A stretch of 64,000 nucleotides of DNA from DASXZH01 sp036502005 (GTDB taxonomy: Bacteria > Armatimonadota > Fimbriimonadia > Fimbriimonadales > Fimbriimonadaceae): NCBI GenBank assembly GCA_036502005.1, contig DASXZH010000002.1, positions 124,001 through 188,000 of the forward strand. Direction: 5' to 3'. Below the pieces are notes generated by a model that did no database searches, was not told where the DNA came from, and saw nothing but the letters and a program-made list of their open reading frames with translations. Both the position numbers and the translations under genes were made by a program. Below are positions 9,601-16,409 of the stretch, piece by piece (within the stretch, counting starts at the first letter, position 1; every line of letters begins with the position of its first letter).

Positions 9601-10470
9601 ATAGGCCCCAACCGTGGTCGGGAAGGTCGGGCAGTTGGTGTTTCCAACCGATATGGCGTTACCCGCTGAATCTGAAACGACGCCAACACCAGTGTTAGCG
9701 GTGAGAGCATCTGTATTTGCTTCTCCCAAATATGTCGAAAAAATAAGAGGATCGATGACGAGGGTCTTAGACTTATCGTAGGTGCCGAGCGAGAACCGCA
9801 CTGTATCTCCGCTCGCGACCATTCGGCATTCCACCTGCTTGTTTCCGGTCGAACTCGCTTGGTAGGCAAGTAGCCCGCGCTGCTCGACGGTGCCTAGAGA
9901 TGTTTTAATCTGCAGATTGCCGTTTGTCAGCACCTGCACTCCATCTGCGCCCTCGTATTGCATTGCGATCTTGCTAGGGTCTGCCCCGGGCTGAACGATA
10001 AGATCGTATCGTGGAGTTCCTTCGCTGAAATAGTAGCGGGCGGAAATGCCTTTGTATAAGCCCTCGCTTCTCGTTTCCGAAAATGCTCGCACGTTGGAAA
10101 CCCAGCTAGACAAATCGGCCCCTTGGAAATAGTTGTATGTTCCCGGTAGCGCCGTGAAGCCTGCCGTTGCGGCAGGAGCAGAATCGACGAACCCCACGCG
10201 AATAACGTGCCCCGCGATGTGCCTTTTGGCTTTCGATGAATCAGGCACTACTTTTTGGAAATCCATAACAGCGCCGTTGCCGGTCACCCATAGGTTCAGG
10301 CCGCCGGATTGGGCCAAGAATTGAGCTTCTGCATCCCACTGGCCCTTATTCTCTATAAAAGCTTGTGAATTGCTTTGTAAGGGCGCAGCCGAAGCGGTTG
10401 CAGCCAGAATGCTTAGGCCCACCAAAAGGGTTAAGCGGCGAAGAGCGCCAGTGTACGATGGAGTTAACAC
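6640..10470 (-). CDS. Secreted SBBP beta-propeller / Ig-like repeat protein
   Basis: The protein has 1276 residues. A signal peptide (residues ~1-28, ending 'ATASAAP') is followed by an 'AFIENKGQWD' block typical of the domain that heads SBBP proteins. About eight SBBP repeats follow at ~240-700, each with 'YSTYLGG...LALDSSGN.VI.G.T.S..FP.T..A.Q'. The rest (~720-1276) is six or seven Ig/BIG-like repeats of ~85-90 residues with the pattern 'SSNTAVATVPASV...TAVTITAT.G..SKTATLTV'. The product is likely an extracellular adhesive or structural protein. I see no sorting tail, LPXTG or type IX signal at the C-terminus. The start is a GTG with TACAGT only 5 nt upstream. The Ig repeats are also detectable as DNA repeats at 6650-8350. 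Confidence 0.82.
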   Translation of the reverse strand: MLTPSYTGALRRLTLLVGLSILAATASAAPLQSNSQAFIENKGQWDAEAQFLAQSGGLNLWVTGNGAVMDFQKVVPDSSKAKRHIAGHVIRVGFVDSAPAATAGFTALPGTYNYFQGADLSSWVSNVRAFSETRSEGLYKGISARYYFSEGTPRYDLIVQPGADPSKIAMQYEGADGVQVLTNGNLQIKTSLGTVEQRGLLAYQASSTGNKQVECRMVASGDTVRFSLGTYDKSKTLVIDPLIFSTYLGEANTDALTANTGVGVVSDSAGNAISVGNTNCPTFPTTVGAYQTVFGGGGVIYVTKLSADGTHLIYSTYLGADSGPTVAAVTLDSQGDPVILGSTYYSGYPVTAGAYQSTKQGLPNMVVTKLNSTGTALIFSTYFGGGGSDTPSKLALDSSGNVVIVGYGEDNGWPVTKGAFQTAVNDDQYDGLIAKLSADGKTVLWASYLGGVAYSAGDQALDVILDSANNLVIGGTAWSPDFPVTAGAYQTSNGGLADAYVVKMSADGSKEIFGTFLGGDTGAFGAAVGLTATGDPVIVGTTTRSTFPVTAGAFQTTFGGDGSSFVSVFSADGSTLLASTIFSGSVSESVTSVKVDKSGNIVFAGAGISTDMPVTANAFQSISGGNSEGFVAKLTPDCKNLLYSTYFGGSAFNAISSLALDPSGNAMITGYTQSTDFPLSANAFQTINYADVANLLSATSFVSNISMGSSGTTQSVTLALSPSTVTGGVTSYGTVTLSPAAPTGGATVSITSGASTLGTLPMTAGTTQGTFSLTTVPVDATVVFPITVSFNGGSQTQNLTVLAPALTTLTLGATTATAGTPVTGTVTLSGGARPSGVSISLSSSNTAAATVGASVPIASGAKTATFTVTPKAVATNTAVTITASFGGVSKTASLTVLAGASALSSIQLSPSTAAAGYSVIASVYLTSGAPAGGTVVSLKSSNTAVATVASTVTVAANTTSIGFYVNTLPVAVNTAVTITATAGAVSKTAVLTVTPATVDSIKLNVTSITGGTKVGGAAYLSGKAGTSPITISLKSSNTALATVPASIVVAANAPGQYLTVTTAAVTVQSSVTITATTGAASKSATLTITPSLSSLHLNVPTVTGGTKVGGAAYLTGHVGTIPVVIALKSSNSAVATVPASVTATTGELGQYLTVTTVPVSVDTAVTITASTGSISNTATLTVQSACVSAVAMPASVAGGKTFTLTITLAGAAGPSGNLVSLGSNSKLVVVPASVTIPAGAVSKVFTFTALTPTVSTPVTITATTGTTSKSATITVT

Positions 10471-10475
10471 CGCTT

Positions 10476-10481
10476 ACTGTA
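10476..10481 (-). promoter_or_regulatory. -10 box (TACAGT) 5 nt before GTG start
   Basis: On the minus strand TACAGT ends 5 nt before the GTG at 10470, implying a leaderless transcript for the SBBP protein. No Shine-Dalgarno is visible. Confidence 0.4.
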
Positions 10482-10733
10482 CGTGAGAATATTAGTTTAT
10501 GCAAAGCGTGACCGTCAGCAGAGCGTCAGCAAGGGACTTTTTGGTGACTTTTCACTGGCGATTAGGCGCGACCTACCCTTTTTTGCGCAGACGAATGAGA
10601 ATGAAGGCTCGCGAACGTGGAAGGCATTTCGTAATTTTGAACAACTTGTTGCGCCCACTCCGGGTGCAAAAATTGTTCGAACTACTGGCCACCCAAAATC
10701 GCTGTTACAATGATCCTAGGGGTAAATCCTTCG

Positions 10734-11249
10734 ATGGTCCAACGAACAAAGAAAAAACCCAAACTCAACTGGCGTCAAGTGGTGGGACTGATCGGCTTGT
10801 GCGCCATATTCGCCGCCATTCTTTGGCCGGTTACGACCGGGCAGAGAATTGCTTCTCCAAAATCCGCTCGGCTTTCAAACGCAAAGCAGGTTGCCCTCGG
10901 AGTTATCATGTACGCCAATGACTACGATGGCTTTTTGCCTGACATGCAGAAAGTAGTTGCCTTCCAATCTGAACTGGTGCCTTACATGAAAAATGAGACC
11001 CTTTTCCAAGATCCTATTTCTAAGCGGTCATTCGTTCCGAACGCGGTTCTATCCGGCATAAATGAATCTAACGTTGTGAAGCCAGACGCAGCCGTGCTGC
11101 TTTATTCGCCGCTAAATGGGGTGGACGGAACACGGGCAGTGGCCTTCGCAGATGGCCACGCGAAGACTATGGAAGAAAATGAGTTCGTGCGGTTAATGGC
11201 CTTGAGTGGAACTGAGCTAAATCCCGCCCGAAAAGCGTCATCGAATTGA
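10734..11249 (+). CDS. DUF1559-like pilin-domain protein without prepilin leader (paralogue 1)
   Basis: From the ATG at 10734 the protein has 171 residues: a basic N-terminus (QRTKKKPK), one membrane segment (VVGLIGLCAIFAAILW) and an extracellular domain. It keeps the signature of DUF1559/type II pseudopilins: 'RLSNAKQVALGVIMYANDYD' and a late 'AVAFADGHAK'. It lacks the FTLIELL N-methylation motif that marks prepilins. An earlier in-frame ATG at 10710 exists, but it overlaps a TACAAT -10-like hexamer (10706-10711), and AGGGG lies ~12 nt before 10734, so the later start is preferred. It sits in tandem with a paralogue at 11381. The role is unknown; anchoring of a pilin-like head by an ordinary membrane helix is inferred. 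Confidence 0.75.
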   Translation: MVQRTKKKPKLNWRQVVGLIGLCAIFAAILWPVTTGQRIASPKSARLSNAKQVALGVIMYANDYDGFLPDMQKVVAFQSELVPYMKNETLFQDPISKRSFVPNAVLSGINESNVVKPDAAVLLYSPLNGVDGTRAVAFADGHAKTMEENEFVRLMALSGTELNPARKASSN

Positions 11250-11258
11250 AGGCGACTA

Positions 11259-11384
11259 ATGGCTAACCAAATGCAACGCAATGGTTTGAAACGAAAGAAA
11301 AGATGGCCGCAAATTGTGTTGGGCCCCGAGAAAGAATTTGTTCAGGATTTGCCTTACCTTGCAAGGACACCTGGTGCAATATGA
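11259..11384 (+). CDS. Small ORF coupled to downstream pilin-like gene; possible remnant of a paralogue
   Basis: A 41-codon frame with a GAAGG motif just upstream (about 11247-11251). Its TGA overlaps the ATG at 11381 (ATGA), the usual sign of translational coupling. The first 20 residues (MQRNGLKRKKRWPQIVLG) resemble the basic N-terminus of the protein at 10734 (QRTKKKPKLNWRQVVG). It may therefore be the broken start of a third tandem copy, or an upstream coupling ORF. There is no domain. Confidence 0.4.
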   Translation: MANQMQRNGLKRKKRWPQIVLGPEKEFVQDLPYLARTPGAI

Positions 11385-11896
11385 TCGAAGAAGGGCAGGC
11401 ACTTGCGCCAAGACGCAAACAGTCTTGGGTCTCGTATGCACTCGTAGTCCTCGCCTTAGGCGTTAGTGCAGCCGCTCTTTGGCCACCTTACGAGATCAAA
11501 GCAGCGCCAAGGTCGGTGCGGCTTTCCAACGCGAAGCAGTTGGCAATGGCAATCTTTTCGTTCGAAAACGACCACAACGACACCCTCCCTGACATGACAA
11601 ACACCAATGTGCTTCGATCTAAGCTCATGCCGTACATCCAACATTCAGCGGTCTTCAAAGATCCAGATTCAAAACGGCCGTTTATCCCCAACTTTGTGCT
11701 CTCCAAAGTAAAAGCCTCAGATATAAGGAAACCAGAGGAAGTGATCCTAATCTATTCCCCGATCATCGAAAAAAACGGTACCAGGGGAGTTGCTTTTGCC
11801 GATGGGCATGCGAGGGACATCTCAGAAGACGACTTCGTAAAGGACGTAGCGCTAACCGGCGCGCATCTCGCTACTTCCGGCCCAAGATCTCAATGA
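11381..11896 (+). CDS. DUF1559-like pilin-domain protein without prepilin leader (paralogue 2)
   Basis: 171 residues from ATG 11381. It is clearly paralogous to the protein at 10734: basic N-terminus, membrane segment 'SYALVVLALGVSAAALW', then 'RSVRLSNAKQLAMAIF', 'LPDMTNTN', 'FKDPDSKRPFIPN', 'LIYSPI' and 'RGVAFADGHARDIS', all at matching spacing. It also lacks an N-methylation site. An open frame extends further upstream to 11303, but that part is out of family and crosses the coupled small ORF. The 3' end overlaps the convergent VOC gene by 26 bp. Function unknown; membrane-anchored pseudopilin-like proteins facing the periplasm are inferred. Confidence 0.75.
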   Translation: MIEEGQALAPRRKQSWVSYALVVLALGVSAAALWPPYEIKAAPRSVRLSNAKQLAMAIFSFENDHNDTLPDMTNTNVLRSKLMPYIQHSAVFKDPDSKRPFIPNFVLSKVKASDIRKPEEVILIYSPIIEKNGTRGVAFADGHARDISEDDFVKDVALTGAHLATSGPRSQ

Positions 11897-12323
11897 AGCA
11901 GCCGAACTTGGCTTTGCCATCGAAGTAAACATACTCGCCTGAGTGATCGCCGAAATCACCCCTCATTACGAGCGGCGCGCCTTGCCCCTCAACAAAAGAA
12001 GAAGCTGCATTCATATCCTCGGTCCAAAACGCGATATGGTGAACATGCTCACCCTTAGTCGCCAAATCTTCCGCCCATGCGCTTTCCGTCCCAATCGGCT
12101 CGATCAGTTCTAACTGAATATTAGGCAACTCGAAAAAAACCAAGTTGGCTTGGTCCGTCGTTGGTCTTCCACGGTATACGGCCCCGACTTCGTCTCCTGG
12201 AGGGGTTGTAATGATAGGGGGCGCCTCAACACCAAGAAGCGCGGCAAATCGCTGCCGCGCTTCCTCGATATCCTTCACCACAAACGCGATTTGGGATAGC
12301 TTGCGATCGAAGGGTATGGCCAT
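11871..12323 (-). CDS. VOC family protein, methylmalonyl-CoA epimerase-like
   Basis: 150 residues with the two-module vicinal-oxygen-chelate pattern: 'LSQIAFVVKDIEEARQRFAALLG' at the start and 'HVHHIAFWTEDMNAASSFVE' at ~95. Pieces such as 'IQLELIEPIG' and the terminal 'GCFIEILGRK' match methylmalonyl-CoA/ethylmalonyl-CoA epimerase-like and glyoxalase-like members. Metal ligands would be His or Gln near residue 12, His ~95, and Glu in 'FIEIL'. The first His position is replaced by Gln (LSQIAF), as in many epimerases. It is 8 bp downstream of the metalloprotease on the same strand and may share its transcript. Confidence 0.78.
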   Translation of the reverse strand: MAIPFDRKLSQIAFVVKDIEEARQRFAALLGVEAPPIITTPPGDEVGAVYRGRPTTDQANLVFFELPNIQLELIEPIGTESAWAEDLATKGEHVHHIAFWTEDMNAASSFVEGQGAPLVMRGDFGDHSGEYVYFDGKAKFGCFIEILGRK

Positions 12324-12331
12324 AAAGAACC

Positions 12332-14971
12332 TTACTGCCCCGGATCAACCGAGGCCGGATCTGCAACAGGCGCAGCCGTCTTGGGCTTGTAATCCTTCTC
12401 TACTTCCTCAACCGCTTCACGAATCGTCTCGTTTGGCGTCCAACATCCGTAGGGATCAGCGGCGCCAATCGGAGCCAAGTTCCTAAAGCCAAACATGAAC
12501 GAGAGATCAGGCGCACCGCCTCCCAAAGGCGAACTGTACCTATCCAGCAGAATCCGCTCGATGTCCGTGCGGCAATCCGTCAGGTGAAGGTAAGTCAGCT
12601 TGTCGGTCGTTCTCGGCAACGCCTTATCGATCTTCTTAGCGAGGTGCTTAAGGTTGTCCTTCTCCAACTCGCGAAGGTCGCTGTCGGTTGCCGTGTCACC
12701 GTTGATCTTGGTGTCCATCGTCTTCAGATAGTCGCGCTGTAGCGACCGCCGGTAGACGTCGATGCGGGGCATCGGGGATTCGACCTCAGTCCACATGGCG
12801 TTGGAAAGGTCGGTCACCAATTGGCTAAGAGTGTAGGCACCCGCACCATTTTGCGCTTCGTTATCTTCAATCCGACCGATTCGGCCAGAAGAAAGAAGCA
12901 AGGTAATCAGCAGATTTTGCTGTCGCTCCGATGTCGCCAAGACGCCGGTTGGCTGAAGCCGGTTCAAGACCTCCGGACGAAGCAGAATGGCCGGGGTTTG
13001 GAGCCCCTCAGTGACCAAGAAATGAACAGCAGCAGCCTGCCTCGCTTCCGGTACCGGCTTGAAGACTTCGCCGCCACGGCCCGCGTGGTAGTCGGTCTGG
13101 ACCACGCCGCCAACCATCGGCACCACGTGCAATATCTCCGTAAGGCGCTGGTTGAGCAAGTTCGTTTCCATCTCGCCGAGCCGATCATAGTTCTCGCCGA
13201 ACTTGGAGGTAAATGGAAGCAGATAGGATTCAGAGATCTTGTCGATGTTTCGAAGGCCGAGGCGTCCCGCTTCAATCGAATCGTCGCCGATGTTCTCGTT
13301 CTGCATCCCAGGATCTATTCCCGGATACAGATAGTTTCCAAAAAGAAGCGTGTGGTCGGTGACCTGCTTTGCAAGCAGGGCGTCCAGCGTGGCCTTTTCG
13401 TCTTCTGGGTTCAGCGAGCCGGGAATCGGCTTGTAGCCGTACTCGATCGCGAAATAATCGTATGGTCCGATCATGTTGGCGAACTGGGTAACGCCGTCTT
13501 CCGGCTGAGCCACATAGTCAAATCGCGAGTAACTCATGATCGAAGCGGCGGTGCCGTGAGTCTTCATAAACTCTGGATCGCGAAGGTCCTTGATGGAGTA
13601 AGCGACGCTCGCCTTGAAGTTGTGCTCCAGACCGAGCGTGTGACCAACTTCGTGGCCGACCACGTACCGCAGCATAGAACCGATCTTCTCATCGGAGAAT
13701 GGCAAATAGCGTGATGTTGGATCGGAAGCGGCCGTCTGGGCAAAGTCCCAATCTTCCAAAAGTTTTACGATATCGTTCCAAACGATGACCTTGGCGACGA
13801 TTGTCTCGCCGCTTCTCGGGTCCTGAAGGGAACCGCCTTGTGCGTTCTCCGTCTCGGATGGCGCCCAGCGGATCACGTTGTAACGCAGATCTTCCGGATC
13901 CCAATCTGGATCATTGGGCGCGTCTTGGCAAGTAATGGCGTTTTTGAAGCCGGCCTTCTCAAACACCGGCTGCCAATCTTCGATGCCGGCCTTGATGTAG
14001 GGCCGCCACTTGTTAGGAATCTCCTTGGGAAGATAAAATGCGATTGGCTTGATCGGCTCGCTCACTTCGGCCTTGGGATCCTTCTTTTCCAGCCGGAAGC
14101 GGTTGATATACAGCACTTCCTTCGCTCGGTTCTCAGCTTCGCCGTATTCCGTAAAACCGGTTGTGAAGTATCCAATGCGGCTGTCTTTCAAGCGGCCGCG
14201 CATCGGTGTTTCCGGAAGCAGATCGAGTCCGTAATGGACCAAAATCGTCGAAGCGGTACCGCCGCCGCCGCCAAACCTTCGCCCCGTGGCCTGGCCGCCT
14301 CCGGCAAAAGTGAGCCAAGAACGAGTCTCGATATTCTGCGGAAAGGCCTTAACCTTATCGATGTATGAACGAGAAGCATCCACTCCCGCCATGCCTACCT
14401 GAGCCCCAATCGGAAAGAGTTGGTCGCTCGTAAAGAGGCCGGTGGCATCGATTACGGGTGCCTTATCGGGGCCCTCCGTTTGGATGTCAAACGACATGAT
14501 GATCGGGTTGACGGTGCTTGCCTCCACACCGGACCTCGTTCCTGCGTCGCCCATCCCCCTTTCGTCAAAGTTGCGTTCGCGCATAAACAACTTATTGTTG
14601 CGGCGAGTGAAAGAGATTACGTGGAGCCCAAGAACGGCACCGGGGTAAGCAACACCCTTGGGAATTTCGGCAAGTTCCGCTTGCCACACAAAATCTCGAT
14701 GCAAGAGGTTCGCCGGGATCTCCCAATAGACTTTGTCATCGATCCGGTGGACTTTAAATAAACCGGTTTGGGTCTTAGCTTCTTTGGTGATAACATCATC
14801 GTATTTCTTGAGTTCAACCGGCTTGTTATTCTGAGCTGCGGCTGGGCCGCCGGGTCTTTGTGCACCGGAAGCGGGAGGCATTTGTCTTTGACGCGGCCTG
14901 GTTTGGGCGAAAGCGCCGGTGGAAAGGCTACTAACAACAACGAGAGCGAGGAATTGAGTGCGATTAATCAT
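12332..14971 (-). CDS. Secreted zinc-dependent metalloprotease (DUF5117/DUF4953 family)
   Basis: The protein has 879 residues. A signal peptide (residues 1-22, 'VVVSSLSTGAFAQ') and a Pro/Gln-rich linker come first, then a DUF5117-like N-domain ('TGLFKVHRIDDKVYWEIP'). The catalytic region follows, with H-E-x-x-H-x-x-G-x-x-H-N in 'GHEVGHTLGLEHNFKAS' at ~440 and the downstream 'SIMSYSRFDYV', which supplies the Met-turn. This is the gluzincin/metzincin-like layout of DUF4953 proteins, which are common in Bacteroidota and Armatimonadota. The product is exported and probably degrades extracellular or envelope proteins. A TAATAT sits ~15 nt before the start on the minus strand. The VOC gene lies just downstream. 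Confidence 0.88.
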   Translation of the reverse strand: MINRTQFLALVVVSSLSTGAFAQTRPRQRQMPPASGAQRPGGPAAAQNNKPVELKKYDDVITKEAKTQTGLFKVHRIDDKVYWEIPANLLHRDFVWQAELAEIPKGVAYPGAVLGLHVISFTRRNNKLFMRERNFDERGMGDAGTRSGVEASTVNPIIMSFDIQTEGPDKAPVIDATGLFTSDQLFPIGAQVGMAGVDASRSYIDKVKAFPQNIETRSWLTFAGGGQATGRRFGGGGGTASTILVHYGLDLLPETPMRGRLKDSRIGYFTTGFTEYGEAENRAKEVLYINRFRLEKKDPKAEVSEPIKPIAFYLPKEIPNKWRPYIKAGIEDWQPVFEKAGFKNAITCQDAPNDPDWDPEDLRYNVIRWAPSETENAQGGSLQDPRSGETIVAKVIVWNDIVKLLEDWDFAQTAASDPTSRYLPFSDEKIGSMLRYVVGHEVGHTLGLEHNFKASVAYSIKDLRDPEFMKTHGTAASIMSYSRFDYVAQPEDGVTQFANMIGPYDYFAIEYGYKPIPGSLNPEDEKATLDALLAKQVTDHTLLFGNYLYPGIDPGMQNENIGDDSIEAGRLGLRNIDKISESYLLPFTSKFGENYDRLGEMETNLLNQRLTEILHVVPMVGGVVQTDYHAGRGGEVFKPVPEARQAAAVHFLVTEGLQTPAILLRPEVLNRLQPTGVLATSERQQNLLITLLLSSGRIGRIEDNEAQNGAGAYTLSQLVTDLSNAMWTEVESPMPRIDVYRRSLQRDYLKTMDTKINGDTATDSDLRELEKDNLKHLAKKIDKALPRTTDKLTYLHLTDCRTDIERILLDRYSSPLGGGAPDLSFMFGFRNLAPIGAADPYGCWTPNETIREAVEEVEKDYKPKTAAPVADPASVDPGQ

Positions 14972-15071
14972 TAGGGTGAGGAGAGAATATTAAGGCTTTA
15001 GAATAGCGAACCTGTATAGGCGCTCTAACATCATAATACGGTGGAGTCCAATTTGGCAAATTTTTGAGGAA

Positions 15072-15235
15072 TTATCCTTAGGTAAAGAAGGATTCTGTCA
15101 GCCTTTTCTTTCAACAGCTTTTCATCCCCGTGGGTTTCCACGTTTAGCCAATTTATGGGGTCGCAGGGCATCCGCGAAAATTAAATCTCCATGTAGGATA
15201 CTCCACGCTAATCCCATCAAGTTTGCCAAGCTCAG
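15072..15235 (-). pseudogene. Fragment of phosphomannomutase 3' end
   Basis: This intergenic stretch aligns on the minus strand with the last ~55 codons and stop of the intact mutase gene at 24723-26069. One frame gives KLDGISVEYPTWRFNFRG (intact KLDGLSVEYPKWRFNLRG). After a 1-nt deletion another frame gives LNVETHGDEKLLKEKA (intact LNVETHGDEKLLKEKT). Two stops interrupt it, and the phosphate-binding SNTEP loop is destroyed. Homology runs through the terminal 'aaggataa'. The 5' ~390 codons are absent. It fills most of the gap between the metalloprotease and the TlpA-like gene; the rest of 14972-15282 shows nothing else apart from the metalloprotease promoter. Confidence 0.8.
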
Positions 15236-15282
15236 GCTTTACCGAAAGGCCCCAGGTCAAACTAGATCTATAGGGGTTTGGA

Positions 15283-16404
15283 TCATTTAGTTTTAGTCGG
15301 AGCGCTTTCGGCTAATTTTTTCGCCAAATAAGCGTAAGGGTCGTCCGTGCGAACGAGGACCCCGTTCGGATCGATAAGCATCACGTTTGGGATTGCCCCG
15401 ATTCCCCATTCTTTGGCCGTCTTATCACTGTCATCAAGTAACACGGGCACGGGGATGGCGCGGCCGCCCCAGTATTTGGCCTTACTTCTTTCGGTTAGAC
15501 GGTCGACGTCAGCCATGCTCGTCACGTGCCCTCCTTCCGTACCGTTGTAAGTGTGGAGGGCGACCATGGCGAATCTGGATTGCTGATTCTTATGCTCGTC
15601 CCAAAAACGCATCAATTGCGGAATGCCCTCCTGACAGCACGGCACACACCAATAGGCCCAGGACTCTACCAGAAGATACTTACCGCGAAAATCTTTTAGC
15701 TTTACGCTATCCGGCAAACCACGGGCGGCGGCGAGGTGCCATTCGGGAAGCTCGTGCCCAAATATGAGGCCCTCTTCGGAAGCGTCGGCCTCCAAATGGC
15801 CAAGGTCGACGGAACTTGCCTGTGGCACTTCGAATCTGTGGTCAAAATAGCTAATAGTTCGAGTGCGGACAAGAAGGCGAAAGTGGCCGGGCGGGAGTCT
15901 CAGGGGCGCCTTCGCGTTGCCAAAAGTCAACAGGAAGCACATTGGCAGCTTTCTTAAGTCGGTCGATGGTGCGCTGGCGTCAGTCAGGAAGATCTCCATC
16001 CCTACTGTTTCCTCGAATCCGGGCAACTGCTTCACCCCAACATTCATGGATACGTTTGCGAGGGGTTCTAACTTCAAGCTCAAGTGTTGCTCTTCGTCGG
16101 GATTCGAGCCAAGCAAAATGGCATCTCCCATTTCGCCTGAGATGTCTACCGCCATGAGGGCAACAGGAAATCGAACGCTAGATACCGACCCTGAAAACCG
16201 CCCGTTTGCATCGGTTGTAAAGGCCTTGGAATCGGGGGAAAGGTGGCCGTTTTCACACTCCCAGCGCTCGGAAACAGTGGCGTTCGATACCGGCTGGCCG
16301 CCAGGTCCGGTGACGTTACCCGCGATCGAATAGCTTTTCACTTGCGCGTTGGCGATACCAACGATCGCCAGCGACGCTACGAGGACCTCGATGCCGTGCT
16401 TCAT
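15283..16404 (-). CDS. Secreted thioredoxin-like (TlpA) protein with carboxypeptidase-regulatory-like domain
   Basis: 373 residues with a signal peptide of ~20 residues ('VLVASLAIVGIANA'). An Ig-like carboxypeptidase-regulatory fold follows at residues ~22-100 ('SIAGNVTGPGGQPVSNATVS'), then a linker of strands. The C-terminal TlpA/AhpC-TSA domain carries the redox motif W-C-V-P-C in 'SWAYWCVPCCQEG' at ~250, and later 'WGIGAIPNVMLIDPNG', which includes the cis-Pro. It is likely a periplasmic or surface thiol oxidoreductase. GGGAG precedes the ATG. It lies 5 bp downstream of the TPR-TlpA gene and should be in one operon with it, hence under the SARP-type promoter at 18017-18051. Confidence 0.85.
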   Translation of the reverse strand: MKHGIEVLVASLAIVGIANAQVKSYSIAGNVTGPGGQPVSNATVSERWECENGHLSPDSKAFTTDANGRFSGSVSSVRFPVALMAVDISGEMGDAILLGSNPDEEQHLSLKLEPLANVSMNVGVKQLPGFEETVGMEIFLTDASAPSTDLRKLPMCFLLTFGNAKAPLRLPPGHFRLLVRTRTISYFDHRFEVPQASSVDLGHLEADASEEGLIFGHELPEWHLAAARGLPDSVKLKDFRGKYLLVESWAYWCVPCCQEGIPQLMRFWDEHKNQQSRFAMVALHTYNGTEGGHVTSMADVDRLTERSKAKYWGGRAIPVPVLLDDSDKTAKEWGIGAIPNVMLIDPNGVLVRTDDPYAYLAKKLAESAPTKTK

Positions 16405-16409
16405 TAAGC

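Noticed and set aside
10471..10733. SARP-type repeats upstream of the leaderless pilin-like genes
   Set aside because: I looked for the AWTTCACGS pair here and found none. The nearby 'gtacgtgag' does not fit.
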